NCBI GenBank assembly: GCA_032209605.1
Contig: JASFXZ010000111.1
Location: 62,001 to 126,000 of the forward strand
Reading direction: 5' to 3'
Length of the DNA: 64,000 nucleotides
Origin: Mactromeris polynyma
Lineage: Eukaryota; Mollusca; Bivalvia; Venerida; Mactridae
Shown here piece after piece: positions 12,901 through 24,123 of this stretch (position 1 is its first letter; every line of letters starts with the position of its first letter). The translations under genes were made by a program, and so were the position numbers. The notes under the pieces were generated by a model that ran no database searches, was not told the DNA's origin, and worked only from the letters and a program-made list of their open reading frames with translations.

Positions 12901-15900
12901 ACATACCCTGTTAATAGACCACAAATATATGATAATATCACGTACCCTGACGAATAGACCACAAAAATACTATAAACCCTAAGATAGTAGACCACAAACT
13001 ACCACATACCCTGAAACATAGACCATGAAATACTATAAACCCTAAGAAAGTAGACCACAAACTACCACATACCCTGAAACATAGACCATGAAATACTATA
13101 AACCCTAAGAAAGTAGACCACAAACTACCACATACCCTGAAACATAGACCATGAAATACTATAAACCCTAAGAAAGTAGACCACAAAAAAACTGCAAGCC
13201 CAAAGAAAGTAGACCACAAAAAAACTGCAAGCCCTAAGAAAGTAGACCACAAAAATACTACAAACCCTAAGTCATTAGACCACAAAAATACTACAAGCCC
13301 TAAGAAAGTAGACCGCAAAAACACTTCAAGCCCTAAGATAGTAGACCACAAACTACCACATACCCTGAAAATAGACCACTAAAATACTATATGCCCTAAG
13401 ATAGTAGACCACAAACTACCACATACCCTGATAATAGACCACTAAAATACTATATGCCCTAAGATAGTAGACCACAAACTACCACATACCCTGATAATAG
13501 ACCACTAAAATACTATATACCCTAAGATAGTAGACCACAAACTATCACATACCCTGAAAATAGACCACTAAAATACTATATACCCTAAGATAGTAGACTG
13601 CAAACTATCACATACCCTGAAACATAGACCATAAAATACTATATACCCTAAGAAAGTAGACCACAAAAATACTACAAGCCCTAAAAAAGTAGACCACAAA
13701 AATACTACAAACCCTAAGTCATTAGACCACAAAAATATTATATCCCCTAGGATAGTAGACCATTAAAATACTATATACCCCAAGATAGTAGACCACAAAC
13801 TACCACATACCCTGAAAAATAGACCACAAAAATACTATATACCATTAGAAAGTAGACCACAAAAAAACTACAAACCCTAAGAAAGTAGACCACCAAAATA
13901 AAAAGTACTCATTTTAATCCAGTTTGCCCTCACAAATCCTCAGACTCGGTAGAGCAAATATTGAGTGCTGAGTGATGATTTTGAATCCTAGATAATGTAA
14001 TGTTGAACTGCAAACTCCACAGTATTTGACTGAGGTCCTAGTACGGTTGAGCAACTTAAAAATATTATGTTCGAAGAAATTCTTTCAATGTTAATATAAA
14101 TAAGTTAAAACTTACTTGTTTTGCGAAAATGTTGTTTCGTTTATATTTGAAATATTCTGTTGAATTTTCAGGGCAGGAAAAATGGATGGTGTACCATTAG
14201 GGGTGGTGTTTGATTATGGTATAGAAAAGAAGATTACTGCTTACAGTCATTTAGGTGCTTCTGTTTCTGTGGGATACCCTTCTGGTGTCAGTGTTACAAT
14301 CAAGTATGTCTGCTGTATACATAGTTCTCACATCTACAATATTTACCTCCCTTGTTCTCACATCTGCAATATTTCCTCCCTTCTTCTTAACTGTCAGCCA
14401 TTTTGATAGGCAAAACTGATAACCCCTTATAGAAGTAATTTCCAAATATGTGATAATTGAGAAAATACCAAGAGAATTTGTATGTGACAACCACTTTTTC
14501 TTCAACTTACTGAGCCAAATGCCAACATGAGCATAATGAATAAGTTACAAGTTAGTTTTTATATATCGGATTTGTTTATCATTGTTTACTTTATATTCTC
14601 CATAAACTTTAAGGAAATTTGCCCACAATGGCCGACAACAAAGAACAAGGGAGGTAAATATTGTAAATGTGGGAACTACCTATTGCCTTATTTATGGTGT
14701 AGGATCTCTCTTGACTAGTTGAGAATTCTCAGGTTATCCCCGTGATTCCAAAGTTTATTAGATGAGTAGTGGACCTGAATTTACGGGCAAATGGGAGGAA
14801 GTTGTTATTCTTCAAGTCTGAACATTCTTAAGTTATTTACACACCAATAAACATTGAGCATGATAACATTACAATTTAACAGTACATGTATATTTTGGAA
14901 ATGCAGTACTAAGTGCTCTTCCAGGAAAATCTCCCATAGGGTAGGAACAGACCTGGGTATAGTTAACAATTCAGTTAAGTTTAATGGCATCACTTTTGCG
15001 GAAACAATTGTGTAACAGTATTGATAATGATGATAACTATATGTATTACATTGTCCAAGCTGGTTTAAAATACTTACATTCCTGGAAAAATGAGTATTCA
15101 ATAATTTTGATGATCTTTCATCTACAGATGCGATCGAGGGAACCATACTTTCCTGATGCCAATACATCTGTCAGATGAATTAATTCCAAGTTCAGTTTTG
15201 TACGGAACATTCATACCTATAGTGACATACTTTGCTGTGAAAAAGCTGATTGTAGATCCTTTCATCTCCGGACAGAGGGAAAAGTAAGAATATTTAACTT
15301 TATTAGGGATCTCTGCTATGGCTGGATCTCACTTAAAATATAATTGATGTCATTTGATCAAGTGATTGATAATTATCTGATAATTGCTGTTTTTTATACA
15401 CTTCAAATTGCTGCATAAATATTAAATGCAAGGTATACTTTCTGTAAAGACTAGATCTTTTGTGGAATAACAAACTTTATTGTCTTAACCATAGCAATTT
15501 AAGCCATTTAGTTTTTCATATGCAAATCTGATGGCATGGTCATGCCTCTTTTTTGTACAGTGCAACCTGTCCCGAGTGGCCCTCTCTTGAACAACAATCT
15601 TTATTTTATGATTTATGTGAATTATGATCCGATAATTGACAGTAAAATTATCATATGATAATGACATCACATAAATGATGTCATGTTAAATAGATATTCA
15701 ACAGGGATATTTGATATAATCGACAAGTACAGGCTTCCCGAAAATTAAAATTGTTTGCCTGTCCACCGGACAGGCAGATGATTAAAGTTGCCTGACCGAA
15801 CAATTTTTACCGGACCGAAAAATACAGAAGTTAAGATGGCAATGACAATTTTATTATAAATACCTTGTATTTATTCTTTATGAGAGCATATTTTTCACCG

Positions 15901-18900
15901 GTCATTTGGTCCTGTATCATTACAAAATTTACCGGACCGGGTCAAAATGTACCGGTCTAGTCCGACGGTCCGGCGTATTTCGGAAAGCCTGCAAGTAAAA
16001 AATAAAAAAAGACCAAAATGAAGCATGAATTAAATTGAATATTGGTATGTTTTGGTGCAAGATTATTCCACCTTGTGACCACTTGTGAAAGTAATTCACC
16101 CACAGCTGACTTGGTGAAATATCTTGTTGTAAAATTTTCTGCCAATGTTTACCTCTCAACCAAAGCCAACTTTTCATGGTCCAAAGGGTGTTACTATGGA
16201 AAGGTTTTAAATCAACATGGAGCCGCGGCCGTGGTCCAGTGGTTAGTGCGCTGGACTTGTAACCCGGCGATCCGGGTTCGATTCCCAGTCGCGGCAGGTC
16301 ATACCCTTCCATGAAAATATGACAAAAAGTTGATTTTCCTCCACATGTGGAGAAGTTGCCGGCTCCTTGTGGAAGGGTAAGTTAGTACTGGTTAGAATTC
16401 AGTCCAGGAAAAACTGGTTAGGTGAACCGGCCGCCGTATATAACTGAAATATCGTTGAGAAATGGCGTTAAACCCGATGAAACATTTAAATCAACATAAA
16501 AGCGGCTAAAATCTTAAAAAAATAATCTTATTCTTCATTTCAAATTAAGTTATATCATTTCTTGAACAATTGAATTCTGGAATAAGATTTAAATATTCAG
16601 ATATTGAAACTTATTATGAAAACATTTTGTTGGTTAATTGACACCAGTTTGTTGTTTATAAAAGATTTCAGAATTGAATACTTATTAGGAAAAAAACAGC
16701 CACAAAAGTTATAATTTCTTGGTAGCTTCAATGACTCATACAATTGATCTGCATGCTGAAATGTTTTTATACAATTGATCTGCATGCTGAAATGTTTTAT
16801 AGTCCCTTCAAAATGTGTTCGTTTCTAAAAAATTGCCTTGGGATTAATCCATATGAAAATGTCCAATAAATGAATGTACATCACAACATGTATTCTTCTC
16901 TATCCATCATTTGAGCGCCGCTGTACGATTCCAAACCTCTTCTATAAGTGACGTCATTTCCAGAAAACGTCACATGTGACGTCACCATGTACTGACAGTA
17001 AGCGATATTTGGCATAAATGGCAATATGAAAAAGATATGACCGTATGGAGTAAATATTGTTTCCTGCTTGCAAATTGTGACATCACATGTTGCGTTTTCT
17101 TGAAATGGCGTCACTTACAGTAGAGGTTGTAAATCCCATAGCAGCGCACATTTCTGCAACTATTTAGTTGGACTGTTGAGTACTCTTATATACTCACAAG
17201 CTTGTTGAGGAAGTGTAATGGTATCTGACTCATGATATGAAGGTAGTCATTTTTAGCCCCTTGTGATCTCAAACTTTGAAATCCCAGATATCTGGCAAGT
17301 GCTTGAAGTATAGATAGGTTTAAACTAGAATTGAGCTGTTCACATTGTTCATTTTCTGCCATTTTAAGGGAATTGGACAGAAGAAGACAGGAACAGAGAG
17401 AGAAAATAGCTCAGAGAAAGAAAGAAGCCCAAGCATTGGTATGTTGTTTGTGTTTTCCATCAATCTAAATCATGAGAATGATCTTGACGCTCAATTTGTA
17501 TTCACTTTAATCAGTTTCCATTGTAAATATGAATTGGGTTGTATCGCTGGTAGGAGTTATGTATGAATTAAAACACTGAGAGGGGTTTTATATGAAATAA
17601 CACTCTGTGTGGGGTTTATATGCCCCGCCATATATATATATTATATATATTGGGGGAGCATTAAGACACAATGATGGTTGCTATAAAGTACAACTTTTAT
17701 TTACTTTATAGGTGGAATTGATGAAGGAAACGGTGGACAGGAATATAGAAATGGAAGAGAAAAGAAACGGTCTGATTATCATTACAGCATTGTATGGTAA
17801 ACTGTCTTCTGGGGATCAAGAGTAAGTCCATCTGATACTGTTCTTGTTTTCATAAAATCATTCAGCGCTAAATCCAAATTTGGTAGACATATTTATGCAC
17901 CCCTTCGATATGGTGGCATATTACCGTCACCAGTTAGCATGATAGCGTTCGCGAATTGTTTCGTGTTAACCACTTAATTATTGCGATAATTATCTAGCTA
18001 TCTAGTTAATATTCGTGATACATTTTTGGTAAGATAAATATCATAAGACTGGAAACAGGCTTGAAAGTGCCCAGAACTGCCACCTCTTACCTTTTGATGA
18101 TGTATTACACCAACGGGTTATCTAGTTATGGTTTGCGAATTTCACTTAATATGTAACATAAGTAGTTAACAAGATAAGATTCGTGTTGCCAGTCATCTAT
18201 TAATAGATTTATACAACTGGTTATCTAATTAAGAGAGAAAATGAAAAGCTGCATGTTGATTGTGTGGCATGTAAACACGGTTTAGAACTCTGGAAACATG
18301 AATCAAGACAACTCACTTCCATTCATTAGTGAAATAATTTTGAAAATTGTCAATACACCCTTCACCCAAAATAAGTCATCTCCCATTACACCAACATTCG
18401 TTATGGCAGAATTTTCGATAACAATACAAATCCAGATGAAATTTTATGCATGCATTGCTTTATTGGTCACATTCAATTAAATAACTTAATCAATGCAACA
18501 ACACAAAACCAAGGAACAAAATTTGAGGGTTCGTTGAACCCATATAAATATATAGGAGTTGCGATAGTCTTGTGTCAAACCCTCAGTTTAATGTGGTGGT
18601 TATAATTATATTAATGCCGACTGATTATTTATCAATTTGTCTTGATACAGAAATCTACAGACGGAGGACTGTATTGATGTAACCTCACCTGTACAAGCTT
18701 TAGTGAAAGAATCCAGCCTTATAACACCAGATAAAACTACTAAGGTAAAGCATGCTAACAAATACTATTTTATTTCCTGGTTTGGTGTTATCTGAAATTT
18801 ATATAATTATTTATATTTATGTGGAGCTTAAAGACACATAAACAGTCAGACTTGTGTAGTAACAACCCCTCTATTTAAGATACTTTTTACAATTTATAGA

Positions 18901-20060
18901 TACTACTTCTTATTTCTTTGACATATATATAGAGGAGTACATAATGAGTGTGTTCTTTGATATTGTATTTTTATTGATGTTTAACTATATGTCAAGTACA
19001 TTTTTCATAATTGTTTATGTATAAAACATATGAGCTTAATATTACTTTAATGTTCAGGATGCTTTCCTCATGTTTGTCTGCTTTTAAGTGGATTATTTGG
19101 TTTCTGATCATGCGAAAACATGTTTTAAAGGGCAGACACAATGTGTACAGTGTCACGCACTGGAGAATGTCTCATTTCTCTCCCCTTCTATATACATGTA
19201 CCTTCTATTGTATGAAAGTACTATATACACTATAGAAGTGATATAGAAGGGGGGAGAACTTGTGACAATCTACTGTGGTTTCACGTACCAATTAAGTGCT
19301 GAAACATTGTTTGGACATCTAAAATCCATAACACAAGTGTTGCTCTGTAAAACAGGACTATGGTAGGTACATTAAAACCTCTTTATATGGAACGTCCTTG
19401 GGTCCTTGAAAAAATGTTCTCTAAATCAGTTGTTGTCATTCATAATGACTCGAGTGCAAAATATGCATGGTATAGGGACTTGAAATGTGTTGTAGACAAA
19501 TGTATATCCAATTGTTCTTTATAAGGTGAAAGTTTAAATGCCTTCAAACGTAAATATATTTCTTGCTGGAAAATATCACTTGTGTCAAGTTATCAGCCTT
19601 CAAACAACCAAGTTGTATGTGTTCTTTGTAAATGACAAAATTGTGTCTATTTTATGCTGACATCTTTCTTCGACATTGGTTGACATTTTGATGAAATTTG
19701 TTGTTATGTATGTGTTAAGTAAATGCTCTTTGTTCTTTTAAAGAGGCTCGCAGGGAAGATTGGGCGATAAATAAAGTCTGAATCCCGGTAGCATCATGGA
19801 CCGATTGTTCATGTTCCTCAAAACATGACTATCATTATTATTGTAAGGAAGTCTTACTGTTTGAAATACGGAAGTCTTGCTTACTGTACATGTATGTATA
19901 GTCAATATGTAAATCACTATTTCAGTGCGATATTCCTGGGTTTTATGATCCCTGTATAGGAGAGGAGAAGAGTTTGTACATCAAATACCGATTTAGGAGA
20001 CATATACATCATACAACAGTGACAGATATGGAGAAAATTAGGATCCCACAACAAAGTTAG
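915..20060 (+). CDS. DNAJC11: DNAJC11-like J-domain protein (5' partial, 15 exons)
   Basis: DNAJC11 is a J-domain co-chaperone tied to the mitochondrial outer membrane and the MICOS/SAM bridge that shapes cristae. Coding exons that keep one frame: 915-1044, 1524-1597, 3225-3326, 4651-4727, 7164(or 7167)-7344, 8248-8315, 9583-9647, 11461-11585, 12678-12760, 14172-14303, 15128-15283, 17369-17438, 17712-17821, 18651-18744, 19926-20060 (TAG). They give about 532 residues; vertebrate orthologues have about 559, so roughly 25 N-terminal residues are missing. Exon 915 carries the HPD signature (966-974, VYHPDKH). Exons 2-3 give YDLYGEKG and the TPAEI helix. Exons 4-10 give the beta-rich middle, with GASVSVGYPSGVS in exon 14172. 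Exon 15128 has the hydrophobic stretch IPIVTYFAVKKLIV. The tail has GFYDPCIGEEKSL, close to other animal DNAJC11. All introns are GT-AG; the donor after 7344 (gttcag) is weak and is the least certain boundary. Exons 7164 and 9583 are the most divergent. Confidence 0.93.
1135..1260 (+). repeat. dispersed repeat fragment, related to 3385-3830 and 44998-45310
   Basis: The segment beginning 'tttactgaccgttccaagg' and running into a C/T-rich 'gttccccttccccatgtgca' block matches by eye the start of 3385-3830. A looser match lies at 44998-45310, just before the retroelement gag. It may be a piece of LTR or leader from that element family. It lies inside a DNAJC11 intron. Confidence 0.45.
1695..1960 (+). 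repeat. decayed tRNA-derived SINE
   Basis: A box A-like 'cagtcggtagatcgct' and a box B 'ggttcgaacc' (about 1752) are spaced as in a tRNA. About 90 bp further on comes 'cagttgcttgtggaag', which resembles the body of the better preserved SINEs at 16219 and 43810. No target duplication was identified. It is in a DNAJC11 intron. Confidence 0.5.
2838..3224 (+). repeat. 39-bp minisatellite abutting a DNAJC11 exon
   Basis: About ten head-to-tail copies of a 39-bp unit (core 'ttgagctcgtataatatgtg', then 'gcctgttgaatttctaaca') run right up to the 3' splice site of the exon at 3225. The period is 13 codons, which is why two long open frames cross it; they are not genes. The last unit merges into the acceptor 'ttgaatttctag' and exon start. 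Confidence 0.95.
3385..3830 (+). repeat. dispersed LTR-like repeat
   Basis: It begins 'gtgtgaggttagctagccgt', matching 'gtgtgaggtcagctagctgt' at about 45003 before the retroelement gag. It continues through a C/T-rich block and ends near 'ggggaggtactgtcgta'. The 5' part is shared with 1135-1260. It could be a solo LTR or leader fragment. The ORF inside is a shadow. Confidence 0.45.
6355..6895 (+). repeat. bivalve-type dispersed repeat with diverged internal subunits
   Basis: It opens with 'gctcacctgagcactcgtcc' and closes with 'actcgggtgagtgatatag' followed by 'ccatggccctcttgtt', so the ends are inverted relatives. Inside are three to four diverged subunits of about 120 bp, each with phrases like 'tggtcagaatgtttgtct' and 'aggtcaaaaactaggtca' variants. 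Elements of this appearance are, to my knowledge, widespread in bivalve genomes. It has no coding capacity. Confidence 0.7.
7420..8247 (+). other. DNAJC11 intron, no feature recognised
   Basis: AT-rich intron sequence between the exons ending 7344 and starting 8248. I searched it for a missing exon, because the two flanking exons are divergent, but found none that keeps the frame. Direct joining of 7344 to 8248 gives an uninterrupted frame that aligns with the family. Confidence 0.5.
8385..8816. mobile_element. MITE (432 bp) with 6-bp target duplication GTCATA
   Basis: The termini are inverted: left 'catgtttctcactaggctc', right (complement) 'caggtttctcattaggatc'. The element is flanked by a direct repeat gtcata at 8379-8384 and 8817-8822. 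It has no ORF. It sits in a DNAJC11 intron just after exon 8248-8315. Its 6-bp duplication is shared in length with the MITE at 15730. Confidence 0.75.
10080..10201. mobile_element. short MITE, GG-TTATTCACA termini
   Basis: Left end 'ggtgttattcacaccaaatt' and right end complement 'gggccttattcacaatta' are inverted, with an inner shared 'aatttaagactgaaact'-like stretch. The same kind of end occurs at 59110-59367. The ends and possible 3-bp duplication suggest a Harbinger-derived MITE, but that is inference. Confidence 0.55.
10207..10907 (+). repeat. 26-bp minisatellite with higher-order structure
   Basis: About 27 copies of a 26-bp unit ('gttgacagggttggcttgtg' plus 'tgataa' and variants). A block containing the variant 'gatttattaaggttggttta' occurs at about 10375-10500 and again at about 10557-10690, so groups of units were copied together. 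It is in a DNAJC11 intron. Confidence 0.93.
11586..12350 (+). pseudogene. fragment of a non-LTR (LINE) reverse transcriptase
   Basis: Right after the donor of DNAJC11 exon 11461-11585 the sequence reads in frame as a reverse transcriptase: VFQIKEGVRQGCPLSPSLFV (about 11595-11655), the classic motif before the catalytic core. About 340 bp further on comes IADDASFFLDGSES (about 11975-12020), equivalent to the YADD box, and then HPTPGIHFSNDTSKI (about 12180). The pieces are in different frames with stops, so this is a dead 5'- and 3'-truncated copy. The family cannot be fixed by eye. No target duplication was identified. Confidence 0.8.
12895..13905 (+). repeat. 63-bp dimeric minisatellite, about 1 kb
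   Basis: Alternating half-units of about 30 bp ('agaccacaaactaccacata' plus 'ccctgaaaat') and 33 bp ('agaccactaaaatactatat' plus 'accctaagatagt') repeat about 16 times. Because 63 is a multiple of 3, a 137-codon open frame appears on the minus strand; it is not a gene. It is in a DNAJC11 intron. Confidence 0.93.
14324..14676. mobile_element. MITE with TA target duplication, copy 1
   Basis: The termini 'gttctcacatctacaatatt' and (complement) 'gttcccacatttacaatatt' are inverted and flanked by TA (14322-14323 and 14677-14678). Inner stretches with 'gccattttgataggcaaa' match 22179-22468. The TA duplication suggests a mariner-type parent. The insertion begins only 20 bp after the donor of DNAJC11 exon 14172-14303. 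Confidence 0.8.
15730..15991. mobile_element. MITE (262 bp) with 6-bp target duplication CAAGTA
   Basis: The ends CAGGCTTCCCGAAA and (complement) CAGGCTTTCCGAAA are inverted, 13 of 14 identical. The flanking direct repeat caagta is at 15724-15729 and 15992-15997. The interior is rich in 'accggaccg' motifs. It has no ORF. CAG-type ends recall hAT, but the 6-bp duplication does not fit the usual 8 bp. Confidence 0.82.
16219..16484 (+). mobile_element. tRNA-derived SINE with 13-bp target duplication
   Basis: The head is tRNA-like: box A 'tggtccagtggttagtgcgc' and box B 'gggttcgattcc', with acceptor-like 'gccgcgg' pairing to 'cgcggc'. The body includes 'ctccacatgtggagaagttg' and 'cggctccttgtggaagg', then a conserved 3' domain 'ggttaggtgaaccggcc' and 'tatcgttgagaaatggcgtt'. 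It is flanked by tttaaatcaacat at 16206-16218 and 16485-16497. Its tail resembles the mollusc members of deeply conserved SINE families. A second copy is at 43810-44079. Confidence 0.9.
16915..17149. mobile_element. MITE with CRE-like motifs, copy 1
   Basis: Imperfect inverted ends of about 40 bp ('gcgccgctgtacgattccaa' at left; the complement of 'aaatcccatagcagcgcac' at right), each leading to 'aacctct' and then TGACGTCA-like palindromes. It matches 28292-28528 in inverted orientation. The ORF on its minus strand (FTPYGH and so on) is a by-product of the repeat. Confidence 0.75.
17909..18108 (+). repeat. dispersed repeat, copy 1 of 2
   Basis: The segment from 'tatggtggcatattaccgtc' to 'tgatgatgtattac' matches 43148-43353 in direct orientation with high identity, including 'gatagcgttcgcgaattgtt' and 'gtgcccagaactgccacctc'. 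It has no coding potential and no obvious inverted ends, so the family is unknown. Confidence 0.8.
19150..19280. repeat. MITE-like inverted repeat, 'tctccccttcta' ends, copy 1
   Basis: The left arm 'ctctccccttctatata' and right arm 'tatagaaggggggagaa' are inverted, followed by 'cttgtgacaatctactgtg'. The last part matches 'ctcgtgacaatctcctgtg' at 61800. The outer boundary is uncertain. Confidence 0.45.
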
Positions 20061-20249
20061 TAGCTCTGTCAGAAATATGCATGTATAAGTATACTGTGTG
20101 CCTACCTGCCCGGTGTCTACCTGCCCGGTGTCTACCTGTCTGATGCCTACCTGTCTGGTTCCTGGTACCTGGCATTAAAGGATAGGCATTGGGAAGTAAA
20201 TGTACTCGGAATGTAGGTGTCTCATAAGTCAAAAATTGCTGGCCCTTTA

Positions 20250-20378
20250 AATAGGAGTGACACTATCATAAATAAATAGGAGTGACACTATCATAAATAA
20301 ATAGGAGTGACACTATCATAAATAAATAGGAGTGACACTATCATAAATAAAAAGGAGTGACAATATCATAAATAAACA
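20250..20378 (+). terminator. DNAJC11 3' region: 24-bp minisatellite carrying repeated AATAAA
   Basis: Starting 190 bp after the DNAJC11 stop codon, five copies of a 24-bp unit ('aataggagtgacactatcat' plus 'aaat') are arranged so that each junction creates AATAAA. These are the first canonical poly(A) hexamers after the stop, so the transcript probably ends here. Confidence 0.6.
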
Positions 20379-22178
20379 CCTTACTTTATTTTGTACCAAT
20401 CCCTAAAAGCTGTCTAGTACCCTGTTGCAAGTTTTAACTCTCATAACTTTTTCTGCTATCTTCAAATTTTATTTTGTACCACGTGTCATACTCTCAAATA
20501 GTTCCACAACAGCATGTTGTGACTTCTGCCAACCCCAACTATTGACGCAAATCGAAAATGTTATATACATACATGTAGTCTTTTACTAACTAAAGATTTT
20601 GCATTTTTTCAGGACATTTATACAATGAAGAACAGTTGCCTCCCTTTGCTAATGGACAGGAAGATACGTGATATCGGTGTAAACTGTTGTTTATAGACCA
20701 TCTTATCTAATATTTTATACACACCGATTTTATTTTAACTTGTACAGTTTAAGTTTGAACAGTGATAATATTGTGACACTCGTTTGTTATTTTGGTGCAG
20801 TTCCGTTATATTAGCGCTCATATTGCAAAAACAATCCATCAGCATTGCTGAGAAACGTTCACCTATGGATGGTGTCTAGACAAATCGTCTAAACCCTGAC
20901 AATTAACTTCAAACTACAAGTTTATAACTCAGGTGGGTAGCTGAGTTAAGTAAGTGCCCTGGCATGAACCTAGAAACTGAAAGTTTGACCTGTAGAGTGG
21001 CTTCTCATATTTCTGCAGTATTCGTAGTTTCCTCTGTAAACAGCACAAAGTCCCCATCTATGAATATTCCACATCAATTTGTTGACATTTGATGATCGAA
21101 GAGACAAAAACTTATGAAATACTAAAAGTTAGATTTACTTAAGTAAAATTTTTGCTTCGCTATCTACACAAAATTTACACCAACATAAAACTCTGTTCAA
21201 AACACATCCATGTGTGATCCCCGTCTAGAGTTACATCGTTTTTAACTTCACTATTTACTAGGGATATCAACGAATATTTGGATATTTGAACATTCGTTTT
21301 TATGTCTGAATATTCTGATTCGAATATTCGATAAAATAATATATTTTCAATATAAAAGCTGAATGCAAGTGTAATAAATTCCAAAAATGGGCATTATCCC
21401 ATTGAATGACATTTCATGTGTTAAAAATACATCTACAGGTGTTAATTGACATGTCGTGTTGTAGATTTTGGGCAAGAGAGATATAACACTCTGGTGATGA
21501 CACTTTGGCCCTGGAAGTATTAGTTATCAAATATTCGAATACCAAAATCGCCATCCCTACTATTTACGTATTATTGATTTAAGGTTGTGAACCGTATAAA
21601 ATCACACTATTTTACCATGTTTGTAGGAGATTGTTGAAATAATTTGTTAAACCCAAAATATCCTGCCTTGTAGCTGTACACAACAATAAACCCTGCAAGA
21701 GATTAGAGATAACTTGGAGAGTACACATATCATACAGTTCTAATGGAGTTCAACCTTACTGCATTTATGTGAATTAAAAGATAGCAATATGTATGCAAGC
21801 ATCAAAAACACAGTTGTTACATTTTGAGTTCCATCTTACTTTGTTTTTCTGTTTTTAAAATTTATATTTTTAATGTGGAGTACATCTTGACTGATCACTA
21901 TCATATTTTGAATTTTTATTCCTTATTATCCCCATTAGTTATATAGTTGATTTAAGCAGAAAAGAACGAAACATGTTCAGAGTGATAGTTACTGTAGCCT
22001 TTCATTTCTGGGGTATCCTGTTATCTCATCCACATTAATAATTCAAAAAAATGCTCATGCTGTATTGTCTATGTATGCCATTTTGTTTTAAAACAATTCG
22101 GGGATATATTCCATTTATTCACAAGATGTCTATGTACACATTGGTAGTGATTGATTTATGTATTTACCTCAATAGATA

Positions 22179-22468
22179 GTTCCCATATCTACGATATTAA
22201 CCTCCCTTGTTCTGAATTGTCGGCCATTTTGATAGGCAAATTTCCTTACAGCTTATGGGGAATATATATCGATGATAAACTAATCCAATACAAAAAAACT
22301 CATTTGGGCATTTTGCTCAGCAAGTTGAAAAAAAGTAGTTGTCACATGCAAATTCTCTTGGCATTTTCTCAATTATCACATATTTGGAAATTACTCCTAT
22401 AAGGGCATATCAGTTTTGCCTATCAAAATGGCCGTCGGTTAATATCAAGGGATGTAAACATTGGGAAC
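22179..22468. mobile_element. MITE with TA target duplication, copy 2
   Basis: The ends 'gttcccatatctacgatatt' and (complement) 'gttcccaatgtttacatccc' are inverted and flanked by TA (22177-22178, 22469-22470). Subterminal 'gccattttgataggcaaa' occurs near both ends. It matches the element at 14324-14676, with the body in opposite orientation. Confidence 0.82.
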
Positions 22469-23990
22469 TATGCATCGAAAATGATATCTAACTGTTCCTT
22501 AATGTGAAGGTTCAAATCCTGCACACACACAGTTTTGCATTAGTGGTATTGTATTTGACAAAAGGATCCAGATTCATACAATATTTCGATATCATTATGT
22601 GCGACTAGTTTTAATCTTTTTTATGATCGTCGAATCTCACCATTTTGGTCTAACCAAAACTGAGGTCGCATCAAGTGTTAATCAGTCAAGTCTTGGGACT
22701 GAAGGAAGCATGGTGGTCAAGCTGCAGATACAAGTCTCGAGTTTGAGCCCACATCGAGGGGTTTGATCCCACAAGTACTGTTCAACAGGTCTGGTAACAT
22801 TTCATTCGGATTGGAATGCATTTATGTGGTAATTGTATCAGTTTTTACTCGTGGAAAGATCTGTAATGAGAGGAAAGCCCTATGGTTGGGTGAACTATGC
22901 ATATTGTTCGAAATGTTGTCAAAACCATGAGGTTGACTAGTCAGATCAAGGTTCATATTTTACCATTTAATTGCCAAGATCAGAAGTTGTATACATGTAT
23001 ATATAAAATATTTTGATGCAATTGCTTTTGATTTGATTGTGATCATTTGTTTTTAAGTCAATAAAACCTATTGAACATTATATCAAAGAACTGGTGTATT
23101 TACTGTTTCCTTGTTGTAACTCTTATTTTGTGGTCCAAATTTGACCAACTGATGAAAGAAGTGACAAAATCAACAAGTAATGATATTTTCCATATTGCAG
23201 TAAACTAAATGTTCACTGTACTAAATAATATTGCGTTACACATGTACTAAAGTCATACAGAATACCAAGGCAGAATACCAAGTATTTCAAGCTTTTCAAC
23301 TACTTTTCATGGACTATTTTTTAACCATGAATTGTCTCAATAACTTACAATTACTACTGCTAGCAGATTTTGTTCATTATGAACTGCAAAAATTAGGCTA
23401 CCAGCAAATACTCATCGTTTGGCTGACCCAAAGTGATACAAGTAAAACCGTGGCGGGTACTTATGAGGTTTGCTACATACTTGAAATTGCATGAGGCTTT
23501 CTCGCTCTGAAGATGTGGCTAAAAGTTTGTCAAGACAAATAAGGAATTTTCCTTGGTTTCTAGGGGTTTTAGCCATTTCAAAGGACCAGCATCAATTTCC
23601 ATGCATTTTCTAGCCCGCCACCCTTAATTAATGTCGACTTTTTGCAATAAAGACTCATTTTAGCATCTTATGAATTTATTACGATATAAATACATGAACA
23701 AAAATCAGGAATATAAAAAATACGGAGTATACAGTGAAATAATGTATGTGAGGGCAAGTTCATTCATGTATCTTATAGCACAGTCACAAATAGTACTAAA
23801 TGTATGATACAAGTAGTTGTAAATGTACATTTTGTAAGTATAGCATTATCTTTATTGTCTGTTAAAGGTGTGGCAATCAATGTAAGACTAGCGCTGGTAG
23901 GAAGTCAAGTAGTCATAGACTATTTAAAACTACAAACTGACAACTAAAATTTGCCAAAATTGTCTCAAAACAGTCAATCTGTTAGTTCTA

Positions 23991-24123
23991 TTCCAGGAAA
24001 TCCCCCTGGTGGGAGAGGAACGACAGTCAAAAGTAAGGAGACAACAAACAGATTTTGACCGCCCCAGCAATATAATATTAATTGGTCCTCATTCCTCCCC
24101 AGGGAGATTATCCTGGAATAGTC
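23991..24123. repeat. short foldback repeat (about 133 bp)
   Basis: 'tattccaggaaatccccctg' at the left and the complement of 'cagggagattatcctggaat' at the right form imperfect arms of about 35 bp. This could be a MITE. It lies in the likely 3' UTR or downstream region of the minus-strand kinase gene. Confidence 0.5.

Noticed and set aside
12938..13351. 137-codon minus-strand ORF
   Set aside because: Produced by the 63-bp satellite period.
16219..16290. Functional tRNA gene
   Set aside because: The tRNA-like stretch is the head of a SINE with a long body and a 13-bp target duplication; the same unit recurs at 43810.
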